A stretch of 64,000 nucleotides of DNA from MWAR01 sp035388825 (GTDB lineage Bacteria > Muiribacteriota > Ozemobacteria > Ozemobacterales > Ozemobacteraceae), in contig DAOOQQ010000020.1 of the NCBI GenBank assembly GCA_035388825.1, forward strand, positions 1 to 64,000. The letters run 5' to 3'. Position numbers and translations under genes: made by a program. Every line of letters starts with the position of its first letter. Position 1 is the first letter of the stretch. Below are positions 18,326 to 27,293 of the stretch, in pieces. Under the pieces are notes generated by a model, which searched no databases, was not told where the DNA came from, and saw nothing but the letters and a program-made list of their open reading frames with translations.

Positions 18326-19957
18326 TCATGTTCGCCCCTCGTCGCGGCCTTCGAGGAGAAGCAGGTGGAGCGAATCCTGGGCGAGGGAGGCGTGGCGGAG
18401 GCCGAAAGCGGGGCCGAAGATTCGGTCTGCGAGGCTGGTGATGCGCGCCCGGAAGGTGACGAGAGACTCTGCGCCGGCGGGGCCTGATTGAACCGGAAAC
18501 TGCCAGGCGAGGTCGTTGTGGGAATCGCGGTGCGGGCCGCTCCAGCCATACGCTGCCGGATCGGCAGTGAGGTCGGTTTCGAGTTCGCCGGTCAGCGGGA
18601 ACAGGTCGAACGAGACGCCGAAGGGGTCGAACGCGGGCCAGACGTCGGCGAGCAGATCGAGCGTCGCCTGGCGGTCACGCTCTTCCTCGCCCGGAAAGCC
18701 GGTCATCAGGAAACAGTGCACCGCCAGCCCCGCGGCGGCGGCATCGTGCAGCACCCGACGGGCCCGGGCCGCATCGGTTCCCTTGTGAAACCTGGTCAGA
18801 ATGCGGTCGGATCCACTCTCCAGGCCGATGAACAGCTTGAGACACCCCGCAGCCCGCGCGCGAAGGAACCCCTCGCGGGTGTGCCCCGCATCGAGGCGGG
18901 CATAGGCGATCCAGGAAACAGGCTCCGGGAGCGCCAGGAACAGATCGCTCAGTTCCCTGAGGCGGGGTGGCGGCACGGCTTCGTCGACGATGAAAAACCG
19001 CCGGTGGCCGGCCTTGAAAAGTGTTCCAATCTCGGCTGCGACTCTTTCGAGTGGCTTGGACCGGTACAGCGGCCGCCCCGTCGCAGCCCGAACCGGATGA
19101 ATGCAGAACGCGCACCGGCCCCAGGGACAGCCCCGGGCCGTCTCGAGAGGCATCACCAGATGCGGGGTGAGATACCGGTCGATCGGCAGCGTGCCGAAGT
19201 CCGGCAATACGGCATCTGATATATTCATTACGATAGAATCGCCGCTCACGGGCTTGCCGTCGCTGTGCCAGCCCAGGGCGTTGGGAGCCATGACAGGCTC
19301 GGTACCGTGGGCGATCGCCGTCAAGAGCGGCTCTCCGTCACCGAGCCCGAACGCATCGATGGTTGTCCGAAGCCATTCGAGGTTCGAAAGGAGCCTGCGC
19401 CGGTACGTGACGGCGTCACCACCCAGGACGATGCGAACCCGGGGAAGATGGCGCCTGAAACGTGCAGCCAGAGCGAGAGCCGCCGGCAGCTGGGTGTCGG
19501 ATATGGCGGAGAGGCCTATCAAATCGGGTTCCCATCGGATGATCTCCGCGATTTCGACGTGCAGATGGCGCACCAGCGGCAGGGTTTCCGAAGCTTCCAG
19601 GGCGGTTCGCCAGCCCTGTGACGTGACGGCCGAGGGGAGACCGCCGCAGGTGTCCCAGAACAGCCGGCCCTTGCCTGCCGGGTCGAACCGCTCGTCGAGC
19701 ACGCGCTGGAGCGAGCCGGTCGTCTGCAGATACCCCTGGGCATCGCGCAGAGACGCCGGGTCGAGCAGCCGCGCGAGAAGCAGGTCATCGGCATCACCCG
19801 GCGCTGTCGGGCGAAGGAGGTTCCGGTACAGCGCGAGATTCAGATCCCGGACGATGACCTCCGCCCCGGCCCGGCGGAGCGCGGCCGCCAGCACAGCCGG
19901 AGCCAGCGGCGGCTGCCGGGGATCCCACTGGGGAGGAAACACGAGGGCCGTACGCAT
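18326..19957 (-). CDS. B12-binding-type radical SAM protein
   Basis: The 543-aa protein has an N-terminal cobalamin-binding-like Rossmann region (about 1-190: a FPP start, then VRIVLGGDAVTYRRRLL) and a radical SAM TIM-barrel. The cluster motif at about 277-285 is CPWGRCAFC, which is C-x4-C-x2-C rather than the common C-x3-C-x2-C. GSDRILTRFHKGT and the later FPGE motif fit the radical SAM core. It probably performs a methylation or other SAM-radical reaction on an unknown substrate. It is divergent from the gene at 20063 and has an AT-rich patch at 19212-19240 (MNISDA). Confidence 0.85.
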   Translation of the reverse strand: MRTALVFPPQWDPRQPPLAPAVLAAALRRAGAEVIVRDLNLALYRNLLRPTAPGDADDLLLARLLDPASLRDAQGYLQTTGSLQRVLDERFDPAGKGRLFWDTCGGLPSAVTSQGWRTALEASETLPLVRHLHVEIAEIIRWEPDLIGLSAISDTQLPAALALAARFRRHLPRVRIVLGGDAVTYRRRLLSNLEWLRTTIDAFGLGDGEPLLTAIAHGTEPVMAPNALGWHSDGKPVSGDSIVMNISDAVLPDFGTLPIDRYLTPHLVMPLETARGCPWGRCAFCIHPVRAATGRPLYRSKPLERVAAEIGTLFKAGHRRFFIVDEAVPPPRLRELSDLFLALPEPVSWIAYARLDAGHTREGFLRARAAGCLKLFIGLESGSDRILTRFHKGTDAARARRVLHDAAAAGLAVHCFLMTGFPGEEERDRQATLDLLADVWPAFDPFGVSFDLFPLTGELETDLTADPAAYGWSGPHRDSHNDLAWQFPVQSGPAGAESLVTFRARITSLADRIFGPAFGLRHASLAQDSLHLLLLEGRDEGRT

Positions 19958-19987
19958 ATCGAGGCGATCATACCACCCGTCGGCCTG

Positions 19988-20017
19988 TTGCGCCCATTTC
20001 GCGGGGAGTGTTACAGT
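19988..20017 (+). promoter_or_regulatory. Possible promoter of the 20063 gene
   Basis: TTGCGC (19988-19993) and TACAGT (20012-20017) are 18 nt apart, 45 bp before the ATG at 20063, in the divergent gap with the radical SAM gene. Confidence 0.35.
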
Positions 20018-20062
20018 GCGCGGGAGAGGACGGCGCAGAAATCCGTTCCGAGCGAGAGGACG

Positions 20063-23000
20063 ATGAGCGATTCCCGTTGCTATGGCCCGTGTCCGCCGCG
20101 TGTCCCGGTCGCGGTTCTGGCGGTGTTTCTTCTGGTTCTCGGCCTGCCGGTCGTTCTCGAAGCCGCGTGGGGCGCTTCCGATCTCGGGCCGATCCGGTCG
20201 GTCGTGCCTTCGGGCTGGACACTCGAGGGCGAGCTGCCGAACGGCGGATTCAAGGTCTCACGGAAATGGACCCGCACGGCTCAAGGTCAGCCGGGCCTCG
20301 GCTGTGAAGCCGCGGTCGTCGTCGGCTGGTCGGACAAGCCGTTCGACACGCAGACCCCCGATGGAATTCCCGCATATCTTCGCCGGACCTTCCCCCTGTT
20401 TCCGGTTCTCCGGCCGTATTCCATCGACGGATTCACCGGCTTCATGCTCTTCAACAAGCTGGAGTTCCGTGGCGGCTCCTGGGATGACGGCGGATACCGC
20501 AGTTCCGAGTATTTCGAGGAGGGCCACGGGTATCTGATGAGCGGCCCGGGCTGCATCCGCATCATCTTCCGGGCCGGTGCCGGCGGTGATTATAGTAATG
20601 TCAATAAATCAGAGGTGGTCGCCCTCGGCGACGAGATCATCGGCCAGGCGCGCGCCGTTCTGGCCGGTCTGCGCATCACCTGGACGCCGCCGGGCGGAAC
20701 CCCGCCGACACACCCGGTGCCGGCTTCCAAAGACGCCCCCACTCCGGAGTGGCAGACGGTGACGGGAACAGGGGCGCTGGGGCTGCTCCTGGTTTTCATC
20801 GCCGGCCTGGCCCTGATCAAGAAGGCGGGCTCCCGTGCGACGCCCGACCAGCCGGTCGGGTATGTGCTCCAGTTGTCGGCGCAGCAGATCGACGTCGACC
20901 CCCTGACCTCGGCCGAGTTGCAGATCACGGCCTGGCGCATCATGGGTGATGCGTCGCGGCATCCGGCAACCGAGGCCGATATTTCCCTCGCCTTTCAGCC
21001 GCCGGTCCCGGCCCTGACCGTCACGCCTGATGCCGGAACCGGCCAGCTGCGGTGCACGATCACCCTGGACCGCCTGCCGGAGTCGGGAACCCTCGCCACG
21101 ACGCTGGTCGTGACGGCCCGGGCCGGCGCGGCCACGACGAGCGCCTCGGTGCGGGTCGGGCTGGGAATGCAGCTCGGCGCCTGGGTTTCGGGGCTTGCCG
21201 AGGCCGAGGTCGTGTTCGACACGGCCCGCCATGCCTGGGACCTGCCCCCAATCACCGCCTTCTTTCTCGATTCCCGCGGGGCTCAGGCGCGGCCGCTGGG
21301 ACCATGGCGGTTCCAGAATCCGCCGGTTGTGGCGGACCGGGAGATCCTCGAAATCGAAACGGTTTCCGGGGCGCACGCCGGCATGGATCAGGGAACGATC
21401 ACGCTCCGGCTGCGGCCCGATGTCGATCTCCTCCGGGATGCGACGCTCCAGCCGTGGTTGTTGGGTGACGGCCGGGTGAACCTCGAAATCCGCGCCGAGA
21501 CCCAGGAAGACCTGCCGCGATATTTTTCCGCGAAGGTGGCGCTTCGCTTCCGCCCCACCGTCGAACGGTGTGCCTGGAGTTATCACGGGGCCATCGAAAA
21601 CCGCGGGGAACGCCCCTACCGCGGCCTGACCCTCACCCAGCTGGAACTGGCCGCCGACGGGGCCGACATTCTCCACCTTGCCGTTGCGTTCCGGCGGACA
21701 GATGCCCCGGAAACCCCCCTCGAACCGGCCGAATACGTCGAACTGGAGCGACTGAAGCTCGAAGGCGGCGATGCAGCGCAGTTCGCGCTCGAGCCCGATC
21801 GAACGGTGCCGCCGCTTCCCGGGCGGGGGGCATGGATGATCGAAAGCCTGCGGCCGCTTCTGCATACGAAGGAACGGGCGGAGCGTTCCCTGGTTGCCCG
21901 CCTGACGGTGCGACTCCGGCCGGAAGCGCGGAATGTCCGCGTGATGCCCGAGCCGGCCGATATCCCGCTCGAGCCGCGACCGATCGCTCTCACGCCCTGG
22001 GTCGTGGCCGGTCAGAAACCGGGAACGGCCGATGCCGTCGCCCTCGTCTGCCTGCCGCCGCATGTCGAACGGGCCATGAGCGGTGTTCCCGTCGCCGTGC
22101 GCGTGGAGAATCTCGGCCACGGAAGCCTGCGTCCCGCGGCCGGCGATTCCGTCCGGACCGGGCCCGACGGCCTGACCGGCAAATGCGTGCTGCGATACGA
22201 GGGCCTGAGCTGGGCAAACGTGAGCGATGCGCGGTTCCGGGTGAAGTTCGGCATTCCCGACCGGCACGGCACGATCCATGAAGCCGTCTTCACCGATGTG
22301 AACGTCGGCCAGAATCTCATGAACATGCTGTCAGAGCTCGCGACAGAGGCGGGCAACGGCGAACTGGAGCTCGAGAACCCGCTGTTCGACCGGAACTCCG
22401 CGCAGTTCATGGGCGACAGCAGCTGGAAGGCGTTCGGCACGCTTCCGGAGATCTTCCGCGGGCCGGTCCAGAACATGCTGAACATGATGTTCGAGAAGAC
22501 CGCCTTGGGCACCCCCGGCGCGATTACCGCCAGCGCGGAGGAGTGCCAGGCCCTCGCCGGGCTGACGGGCCGGTTTGTCTGCGGCAGCTATCGGGCCAGA
22601 ATCCGTGCCTGGCTGGAACGGCGCCGGTTCGGCTCCCCGCGGGGCGACGAGACTCCGACCCCGTTCGTTCCGGAGCGGATGGCGCGTTACAACGGTATCG
22701 AGATCTGCGAATACGCGATGGGCATGCTGGCCACCTGGCCGCATCTCTTCGCCGGCATCTACCTGGCGGGCATGCCGCCGGCCCAGGACCCCCGGTTCAT
22801 CGATCCGTGGTGGCGTCAGACCTGGATGAACGCCGGTTCCGGGCTGCGCTGCCTGTTCACGGCCGCTGACGAGGTCGAGCGTCTGGGAATGGTGGCAGAG
22901 TCGCTCATGCTCATCGCTTCGGTTGCGGCGAAGGTGGGAACCGGCCTGGCAGGCGCGGTGGCGGGCACCGCGGTTGCCTCCCTCACGAAATGGCTGCTGG

Positions 23001-23212
23001 GAAGCGGCCTCGTGACTCTCGTCCAGGCGGGGATCGGCTACGGAACGATCGGAGAAGATACCTCGAACAATGTCATCGTCCGGGACGGGAGTGACGAACT
23101 CTACTCGGGTTACACGGCTACCTGGCCGCAGAAAGCTCTTCAGTATCTCAAATCGGCAAAGCCGCAGGTGAAACCCTGCGAACACGTCTCTCCCTGGGAG
23201 CAGGCCTCATGA
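20063..23212 (+). CDS. Large membrane-anchored protein of unknown function
   Basis: The 1049-aa protein starts at the ATG at 20063, preceded by GCGAGAGGA. A hydrophobic segment at about 14-35 is a signal or anchor. A second transmembrane helix lies at about 233-252 (LGLLLVFIAGLALI). The region between them is extracytoplasmic or periplasmic and beta-rich; the region after it holds several beta-sandwich-like modules (about 260-750). A helical C-terminal part has hydrophobic Ala/Gly stretches near 955-1000. It overlaps the next start by ATGA. No family is recognised; an AT-rich patch occurs at 20588-20612. Confidence 0.75.
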   Translation: MSDSRCYGPCPPRVPVAVLAVFLLVLGLPVVLEAAWGASDLGPIRSVVPSGWTLEGELPNGGFKVSRKWTRTAQGQPGLGCEAAVVVGWSDKPFDTQTPDGIPAYLRRTFPLFPVLRPYSIDGFTGFMLFNKLEFRGGSWDDGGYRSSEYFEEGHGYLMSGPGCIRIIFRAGAGGDYSNVNKSEVVALGDEIIGQARAVLAGLRITWTPPGGTPPTHPVPASKDAPTPEWQTVTGTGALGLLLVFIAGLALIKKAGSRATPDQPVGYVLQLSAQQIDVDPLTSAELQITAWRIMGDASRHPATEADISLAFQPPVPALTVTPDAGTGQLRCTITLDRLPESGTLATTLVVTARAGAATTSASVRVGLGMQLGAWVSGLAEAEVVFDTARHAWDLPPITAFFLDSRGAQARPLGPWRFQNPPVVADREILEIETVSGAHAGMDQGTITLRLRPDVDLLRDATLQPWLLGDGRVNLEIRAETQEDLPRYFSAKVALRFRPTVERCAWSYHGAIENRGERPYRGLTLTQLELAADGADILHLAVAFRRTDAPETPLEPAEYVELERLKLEGGDAAQFALEPDRTVPPLPGRGAWMIESLRPLLHTKERAERSLVARLTVRLRPEARNVRVMPEPADIPLEPRPIALTPWVVAGQKPGTADAVALVCLPPHVERAMSGVPVAVRVENLGHGSLRPAAGDSVRTGPDGLTGKCVLRYEGLSWANVSDARFRVKFGIPDRHGTIHEAVFTDVNVGQNLMNMLSELATEAGNGELELENPLFDRNSAQFMGDSSWKAFGTLPEIFRGPVQNMLNMMFEKTALGTPGAITASAEECQALAGLTGRFVCGSYRARIRAWLERRRFGSPRGDETPTPFVPERMARYNGIEICEYAMGMLATWPHLFAGIYLAGMPPAQDPRFIDPWWRQTWMNAGSGLRCLFTAADEVERLGMVAESLMLIASVAAKVGTGLAGAVAGTAVASLTKWLLGSGLVTLVQAGIGYGTIGEDTSNNVIVRDGSDELYSGYTATWPQKALQYLKSAKPQVKPCEHVSPWEQAS

Positions 23213-24204
23213 ACGACGGCATGATGGCCGGGAAGAGGGTTCTGGCTGTGTCTGCCGGACAGGCCGACCGTCTGCAGGCGTTCGCCGCATTTCTCCGCGC
23301 CGGCCCGGATGTCTGGCGGAACGGCAATCCCGAAGCCATCATCGGTGCTTTCGAAACGTTCGCGGAACTGGCCGGCGGGAGCGCCGCGCCCGGCATGCCG
23401 CCTCAGGAATGGCTGGCGGGGCTCACCGCCGGTGGCGGCGGCACCGTTCTGCGCGTCAAGAGCACCGTTGCCGGTGAGTTCTGCCTCATGCTCGACAGCG
23501 ATAAAAATATATCATCTGCGATATGGACGTTGTCGGGGCAGGCCGCCGCCCCTGAACTGGCGAGTTTCTCAGCGAGCCGGGCCGATACCGGGTGGAATCT
23601 CGCGATCGACGGAACGTCCGGTCAGCTCGTGATCCGTGTCCCCGGCGCCCTTCCCGGGCTTCCCTGGGCGCAGACGCCGTCGTTCTGTTCAGAGGGCCAG
23701 GATTTGCCTCGCGTTTCCCCTCCGCCGCCGCCGCCACCGGCACCGCCACTTTCTCATCCTTCTCCAGCCCCTGACAGCGCGGCTTCTGCGAAGGATGCCG
23801 AGCCGGGGCATGATCCGCGGCTTGCCGCGGAACTGGCGGCCATTGCCGCCCGGCATGCGATTTCGCCCGTGGCAGGCCTGGGCTGTGCCATCGGCGGGAC
23901 GGTCGTTCTTGCCATCCCCTTGTACATCGCGCTGCTCGGGCTGCTGGGGGAAACCCTCGGAGGGCTGCTCGCACTTCCCGGGTGCATCGTCCTTCTGGTG
24001 GTCATGATCCGGTGGGCCGGCAACCGTGATCGGCGACGCATCACGGCCGAAAAAGTCCTGATCCTGGACGAGCTCGCCACCCGGTTTCCCGAGCCGACGC
24101 AGCACGCACGCGCTCTTGCTCTGCTGCGCGATCTTCCGAATCCCGAGGGAGACAACGTTCTTCATGAACTTCAGCAGGAGCTGAAAACGCGTGCACGGCC
24201 GTGA
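23209..24204 (+). CDS. Membrane protein of unknown function, partner of the 20063 gene
   Basis: The 331-aa protein is translationally coupled to the previous gene. The N-terminal about 150 residues are soluble and alpha/beta. A Pro-rich linker (about 168-190, with a run of Pro) precedes a double transmembrane hairpin (about 220-270). A short Arg-rich helical tail closes it. The arrangement suggests a two-protein envelope complex with the upstream gene. An AT-rich patch (SDKNISSAIW) lies at 23500-23526. The function is unknown. Confidence 0.7.
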   Translation: MNDGMMAGKRVLAVSAGQADRLQAFAAFLRAGPDVWRNGNPEAIIGAFETFAELAGGSAAPGMPPQEWLAGLTAGGGGTVLRVKSTVAGEFCLMLDSDKNISSAIWTLSGQAAAPELASFSASRADTGWNLAIDGTSGQLVIRVPGALPGLPWAQTPSFCSEGQDLPRVSPPPPPPPAPPLSHPSPAPDSAASAKDAEPGHDPRLAAELAAIAARHAISPVAGLGCAIGGTVVLAIPLYIALLGLLGETLGGLLALPGCIVLLVVMIRWAGNRDRRRITAEKVLILDELATRFPEPTQHARALALLRDLPNPEGDNVLHELQQELKTRARP

Positions 24205-24224
24205 GCGACTCGCCGAGGCAGCGT

Positions 24225-24398
24225 TCAGACCAGCACGGTGACGCGGTCGCCTTCTTCGAGCTCGACTTTCTTGATCTTGCTGCGCGGCACATAGACCTCG
24301 ATCGTCATCTCGGGATCCTGAGGATCTTTGACGAGCACGACCACGATGCTTCCCTCGATGCGGTCAACCACCCCGCTCACACGGCGTTTCTCGGCCAT
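24225..24398 (-). CDS. 57-residue beta-barrel-like protein, DUF3006-like
   Basis: This short gene encodes MAEKRRVSGVVDRIEGSIVV at its start and ends in EEGDRVTVLV. The Asp-Arg-Ile-Glu-Gly opening and the Glu-Gly-Asp near the end resemble DUF3006-type proteins that fold as small beta barrels. The ATG is preceded by GGAAAGGAGAGG, a strong ribosome-binding site. It is convergent with the 23209 gene and 20 bp from its stop. Length and motif support a real gene; the function is unknown. Confidence 0.7.
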   Translation of the reverse strand: MAEKRRVSGVVDRIEGSIVVVLVKDPQDPEMTIEVYVPRSKIKKVELEEGDRVTVLV

Positions 24399-24467
24399 TT
24401 TTCCTCTCCTTTCCTACAATCAAAAACCCTTTTCCCAGGGGGATTTCAAAATTGTTTCAACGGCCCT

Positions 24468-24490
24468 GGCGGATCGCGATCCGCCCCTAC
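24468..24490. repeat. Palindromic intergenic repeat, GC-rich
   Basis: GGCGGATCGCGATCCGCC (24468-24485) is a perfect 18-bp palindrome, followed by CCTAC. A similar core, GCGGATCACGATCCG, occurs at about 31699-31713, and a related GGGGCGG...CCGCCCC palindrome at 31629-31653. These look like one REP-like family. Confidence 0.55.
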
Positions 24491-24512
24491 GCCATGCAGG
24501 GCTGAGGTGTTT

Positions 24513-24554
24513 CGGACTCTGTGTCTCGGTGGCTCTGTGGTGCGTTGCTTCTCT
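24513..24554 (-). repeat. Dispersed intergenic repeat, copy 1
   Basis: Read on the minus strand, it matches the plus-strand sequence at about 44370-44402: both contain GCACCACAGAG, then CAC(C/G)GAGACAC(A/G)GAG. No coding frame accounts for it. This kind of low-complexity repeat is common in intergenic DNA of several phyla. Confidence 0.65.
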
Positions 24555-24568
24555 CGGCATGCAAGTGC

Positions 24569-24598
24569 TTGAAGAGGGCCTCTCTCTTTCATTATACT
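24569..24598 (+). promoter_or_regulatory. Promoter of the Smr gene
   Basis: TTGAAG (24569-24574) and TATACT (24593-24598) are 18 nt apart, 12 bp before the ATG at 24611. A TATACTTCGAA stretch also occurs before the gene at 45697, so this may be a shared promoter type with a short leader. Confidence 0.5.
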
Positions 24599-24610
24599 TC
24601 GAACCATAGC

Positions 24611-25069
24611 ATGGGCAACGAAATCGATCTGCACGGGCTCCCGACGGCCGAGGCCATCGACGCGTTCATCGGGTATTACAACGAACGGGTGCGTCGCGGC
24701 GATTGCGGCCGCATTCTCGTCATCCACGGCTACGGCTCCACCGGCGAGGGCGGGAAGATCCGGACCCGGCTCAGAAACTTTTTGGCCGCTCACGGGGAGT
24801 GTCTCTCCTTCGAGTCCGGCGAACATCTCAGCGGCGGAAACCTCGGCACCACGTTGGTTTTCCCGCGAAAGCCGCTTCCCTCCGCGCTCGATGCCCTTTC
24901 GAACGAAATCCTCGAGTTCTGTCGCATCCCAAAGACAAAATCGAAGATCGCCGGCAAGTTCCGCATGGCCGGCGAAGCCAACGTCCAGGCATGCCTTCAA
25001 ACCCTCGAAAAGAAAAAGCTCGTCACCGTCACGAACAAGGGCGGTTATAAAAAGTATTCAACAATATAG
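24611..25069 (+). CDS. Smr-domain protein with C-terminal helical extension
   Basis: The 152-aa protein has a small MutS-related (Smr) domain at about 1-85: IDLHGLPTAEAI and VIHGYGSTGEGGKIRTRLRNFL match the LDLHG and HGxG motifs. Smr domains cleave nucleic acids (DNA nicking, or RNA at stalled ribosomes). A winged-helix-like tail (about 105-150) is added. The ATG at 24611 was chosen because the promoter lies just before it; the frame is open further upstream but falls into repeat DNA. It ends in AT-rich codons (KKYSTI). Confidence 0.8.
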   Translation: MGNEIDLHGLPTAEAIDAFIGYYNERVRRGDCGRILVIHGYGSTGEGGKIRTRLRNFLAAHGECLSFESGEHLSGGNLGTTLVFPRKPLPSALDALSNEILEFCRIPKTKSKIAGKFRMAGEANVQACLQTLEKKKLVTVTNKGGYKKYSTI

Positions 25070-25077
25070 AAAACCGA

Positions 25078-25103
25078 CCCCAGGGGCGATGGGCCGCCTG
25101 GGG
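25078..25103 (-). terminator. Terminator between convergent genes
   Basis: CCCCAGG (25078-25084) pairs with CCTGGGG (25097-25103). In the minus direction the stem is followed by TCGGTTTTCT, which suits the gene ending at 25128. It may also serve the Smr gene. Confidence 0.6.
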
Positions 25104-25127
25104 CCGGTTGGTTGGAGCCGTTTCAGA

Positions 25128-27179
25128 TCATTTCAGGCCGGGGACGTTGGCGCGCTTCATCTTCTGCTTGAAGTTGAAGGCGGCCCACTTGAACGGCGGG
25201 GCCTTCACGACGTCGACGTTCTCCTCGGTCAGGAACGAGATGCTCCAGGCGTAGACGACATCGGGCGTGGTCTCGCCCTCGACGTCGACGGCGACCCAGA
25301 AGGTCAGGGCCCACTGCACGGGCTGGCCGAATATATTGCGCTTGAAACAATACCATTCGGGCTCGACGATGCAGGCCGTGAGAGCTTTTTCCGTGGGCTT
25401 GCAGGTGGAGTTGAAATACTCGAGGGCGGCCTTGTTCAGCTCATCGGGGCTGCCGGGGCCGGCGAATCCCTTGTGGTTGCCCGGCCACTGGCGCTCGGCG
25501 ATCTGCTTCTCGATGGCGGCGGCATCCCCGGCGGCGGCTTCCTCGACCTTGGTCGTGAGGTCGATCAGGGCCGCATTGTGCGGGTCATACCGCAGGCCGA
25601 GCTTGACGAGTTCTTTCAGCTCGTCGAACTTCTTCGCCCGGATCGCCTCGGCGAAGGCGCTCATCATGGCGAGGTTCTGCTGTGCCTGCTCGGCGATCCC
25701 TTCGCCGATGCTCTTGCGGAACGCGGGAATGGCCTTGAAGATCTTGTCGAAATGTTTGACTTCGGCGCTCCAGTCCCAGCCCGAGGGATTCTTGCCGAGA
25801 AGAGTCTCCATGGCGGATTCGAGGGTGTCGGCGTTGGCCCCGCAGATCTTGCCGAGGGTCTCGATTTTCTGCTTCACGACGGCCGTCTCGGTTTTTTCGA
25901 ACTTCTCCAGCTCCTCGATGAATCCGGCCCAGGCATCGGGATGGAGCTGGCCGTTCTCGATCTTGTAGGTGGTTTCCTGCAGCCGCTCACGTTCCGCCCG
26001 CAGGGCTTCCCAGGCGGCCATGGCGGTTTCCTTCGCCTTGCCGGCATCGGCAAAACCGGCCTCGCAGGCCTTCTTCACGCGATCGACTTCGGTTTTGAAC
26101 CGGGCGAGCGCCGGGTGGTCGGCCTGGTTCGCGTCCGCGAACACCTTCGTGACCTGTTCGAGGGTCGCCTCGACGTTCTCCATCAGCTTTTGACCGGCAT
26201 TGGCATTGCCCCGGGCCGTCGTCAGCAGCATCGCCTTGCGGGCTTCGATCAATGCTCGGTCCATGTTCTCGAGATTCTCGCACGCCGGGTCGTCGGGATG
26301 GAAACTGCTGCGGTACCCGAGTTTCTCGAGCTGGGGAAGCAGCGCCGCGAGGTTGTCGTGATACGGGGCCAGTTCGGCATCCGAGGCCTCCCAGCCGTCC
26401 CCGAGAGCGGCGACATAGTTCTTCACGATCCCGTGGAAGAGGTTGTGCAGATCTCTCAGCAGAAGGATCTCTTTCAGCTCCATCTCGTCGGTCCGCGGAT
26501 CCTTCTCTTCGGCGGTCAGGCTGCCGGCGGCCCGGGCTTTTTCATACGCTGCCGCGATCGCGGGCATCTTCTGCTCGAACTCGGCCACGGCATCTTTTGT
26601 ATAGTCGATATTATTCGTGGAAAGTCTCTTGGCGGTTTTCACCGGCTTCGCGAGTTCCGGGGCCGGGGCGGCAGGTTCGGCAGGCGTGGCCGGGGCGGCA
26701 GGCTCGGCCGGCTTCGCCGCGGGTTCGGGCGCCTGGGCGGAATCTGCCGGAGCCGGCGTGGCGGGGGCTGCGACGGCGTCGGTGAACTCGATGCTGGCGA
26801 TGTCGCTTCCCGTGATCGTGCCGTTCGCGTCTTCCTTCGTTTCCTTGTCGGTGCCGGTGAACGACAGGTAGGCGCTGTTCCCGGCGAAAATCCAGGCGCG
26901 TTCCAGCTTCTGGGTTTTCCCGTCGCTGGTCGTCACGGTATGAATCCGGGTTTCCTTGTCCCAGTCGATCCGCTTGATATCCCTGAACAGGATCACCGTC
27001 TTCTTCCCGCCTTCGGGGGTGTATTCGATCCGCCCCTCCGGGGTGATCGCCGTGACCTCGATGGTCTTCCCCTGGGTGGTCAGGATCGTTGCCTGCAGGT
27101 CGGCCGCCGCAAGGGAGCCCGCCATGCCGAGAGAGAAAACGGCTGCCGCCGCGCAGCGCAAAAGGGTGCCAACGCTCAT
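25128..27179 (-). CDS. Exported protein with SH3/RNA-binding-like N-terminus, Ala-Pro linker and helical body
   Basis: The 683-aa protein starts at the ATG at 27179, preceded by GGAGGATATC; longer frames upstream are antisense to the 27294 gene and rejected. The signal peptide is about 1-25 (SLAAA cleavage). A small beta domain follows (ATILTTQGKTIEVTAITPEG). An Ala-Pro-rich linker lies at about 130-185, then a long helical body to about 560 and a C-terminal beta domain with several Trp and Phe. The family is unknown. AT-rich patches are at 26592-26620 (NNIDYTK) and 25329-25356 (CFKRNIF). The 27186-27222 leader is very AT-rich and probably holds the promoter. Confidence 0.75.
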   Translation of the reverse strand: MSVGTLLRCAAAAVFSLGMAGSLAAADLQATILTTQGKTIEVTAITPEGRIEYTPEGGKKTVILFRDIKRIDWDKETRIHTVTTSDGKTQKLERAWIFAGNSAYLSFTGTDKETKEDANGTITGSDIASIEFTDAVAAPATPAPADSAQAPEPAAKPAEPAAPATPAEPAAPAPELAKPVKTAKRLSTNNIDYTKDAVAEFEQKMPAIAAAYEKARAAGSLTAEEKDPRTDEMELKEILLLRDLHNLFHGIVKNYVAALGDGWEASDAELAPYHDNLAALLPQLEKLGYRSSFHPDDPACENLENMDRALIEARKAMLLTTARGNANAGQKLMENVEATLEQVTKVFADANQADHPALARFKTEVDRVKKACEAGFADAGKAKETAMAAWEALRAERERLQETTYKIENGQLHPDAWAGFIEELEKFEKTETAVVKQKIETLGKICGANADTLESAMETLLGKNPSGWDWSAEVKHFDKIFKAIPAFRKSIGEGIAEQAQQNLAMMSAFAEAIRAKKFDELKELVKLGLRYDPHNAALIDLTTKVEEAAAGDAAAIEKQIAERQWPGNHKGFAGPGSPDELNKAALEYFNSTCKPTEKALTACIVEPEWYCFKRNIFGQPVQWALTFWVAVDVEGETTPDVVYAWSISFLTEENVDVVKAPPFKWAAFNFKQKMKRANVPGLK

Positions 27180-27185
27180 CGATAT

Positions 27186-27222
27186 CCTCCATATATAATA
27201 GAGATATATATAATATACACCC
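27186..27222. promoter_or_regulatory. AT-rich divergent leader region
   Basis: A 37-bp stretch of nearly pure A/T (TATATAATAGAGATATATAT and following) lies directly upstream of the 27179 start. It offers several -10-like hexamers for the minus gene; no clear -35 is visible. Confidence 0.4.
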
Positions 27223-27293
27223 CGGACTCCGGGATGCCCTTTCACTATAGCAGGAACCACGACGCCGTGACAAAGATATGCTAAGGTTCCGGT

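Noticed and set aside
24891..27284. Long plus-strand frame (797 codons) rich in Gly, Leu and Arg
   Set aside because: It is antisense to the 25128-27179 gene, which has a signal peptide and a good ribosome-binding site; long shadows are expected in GC-rich DNA.
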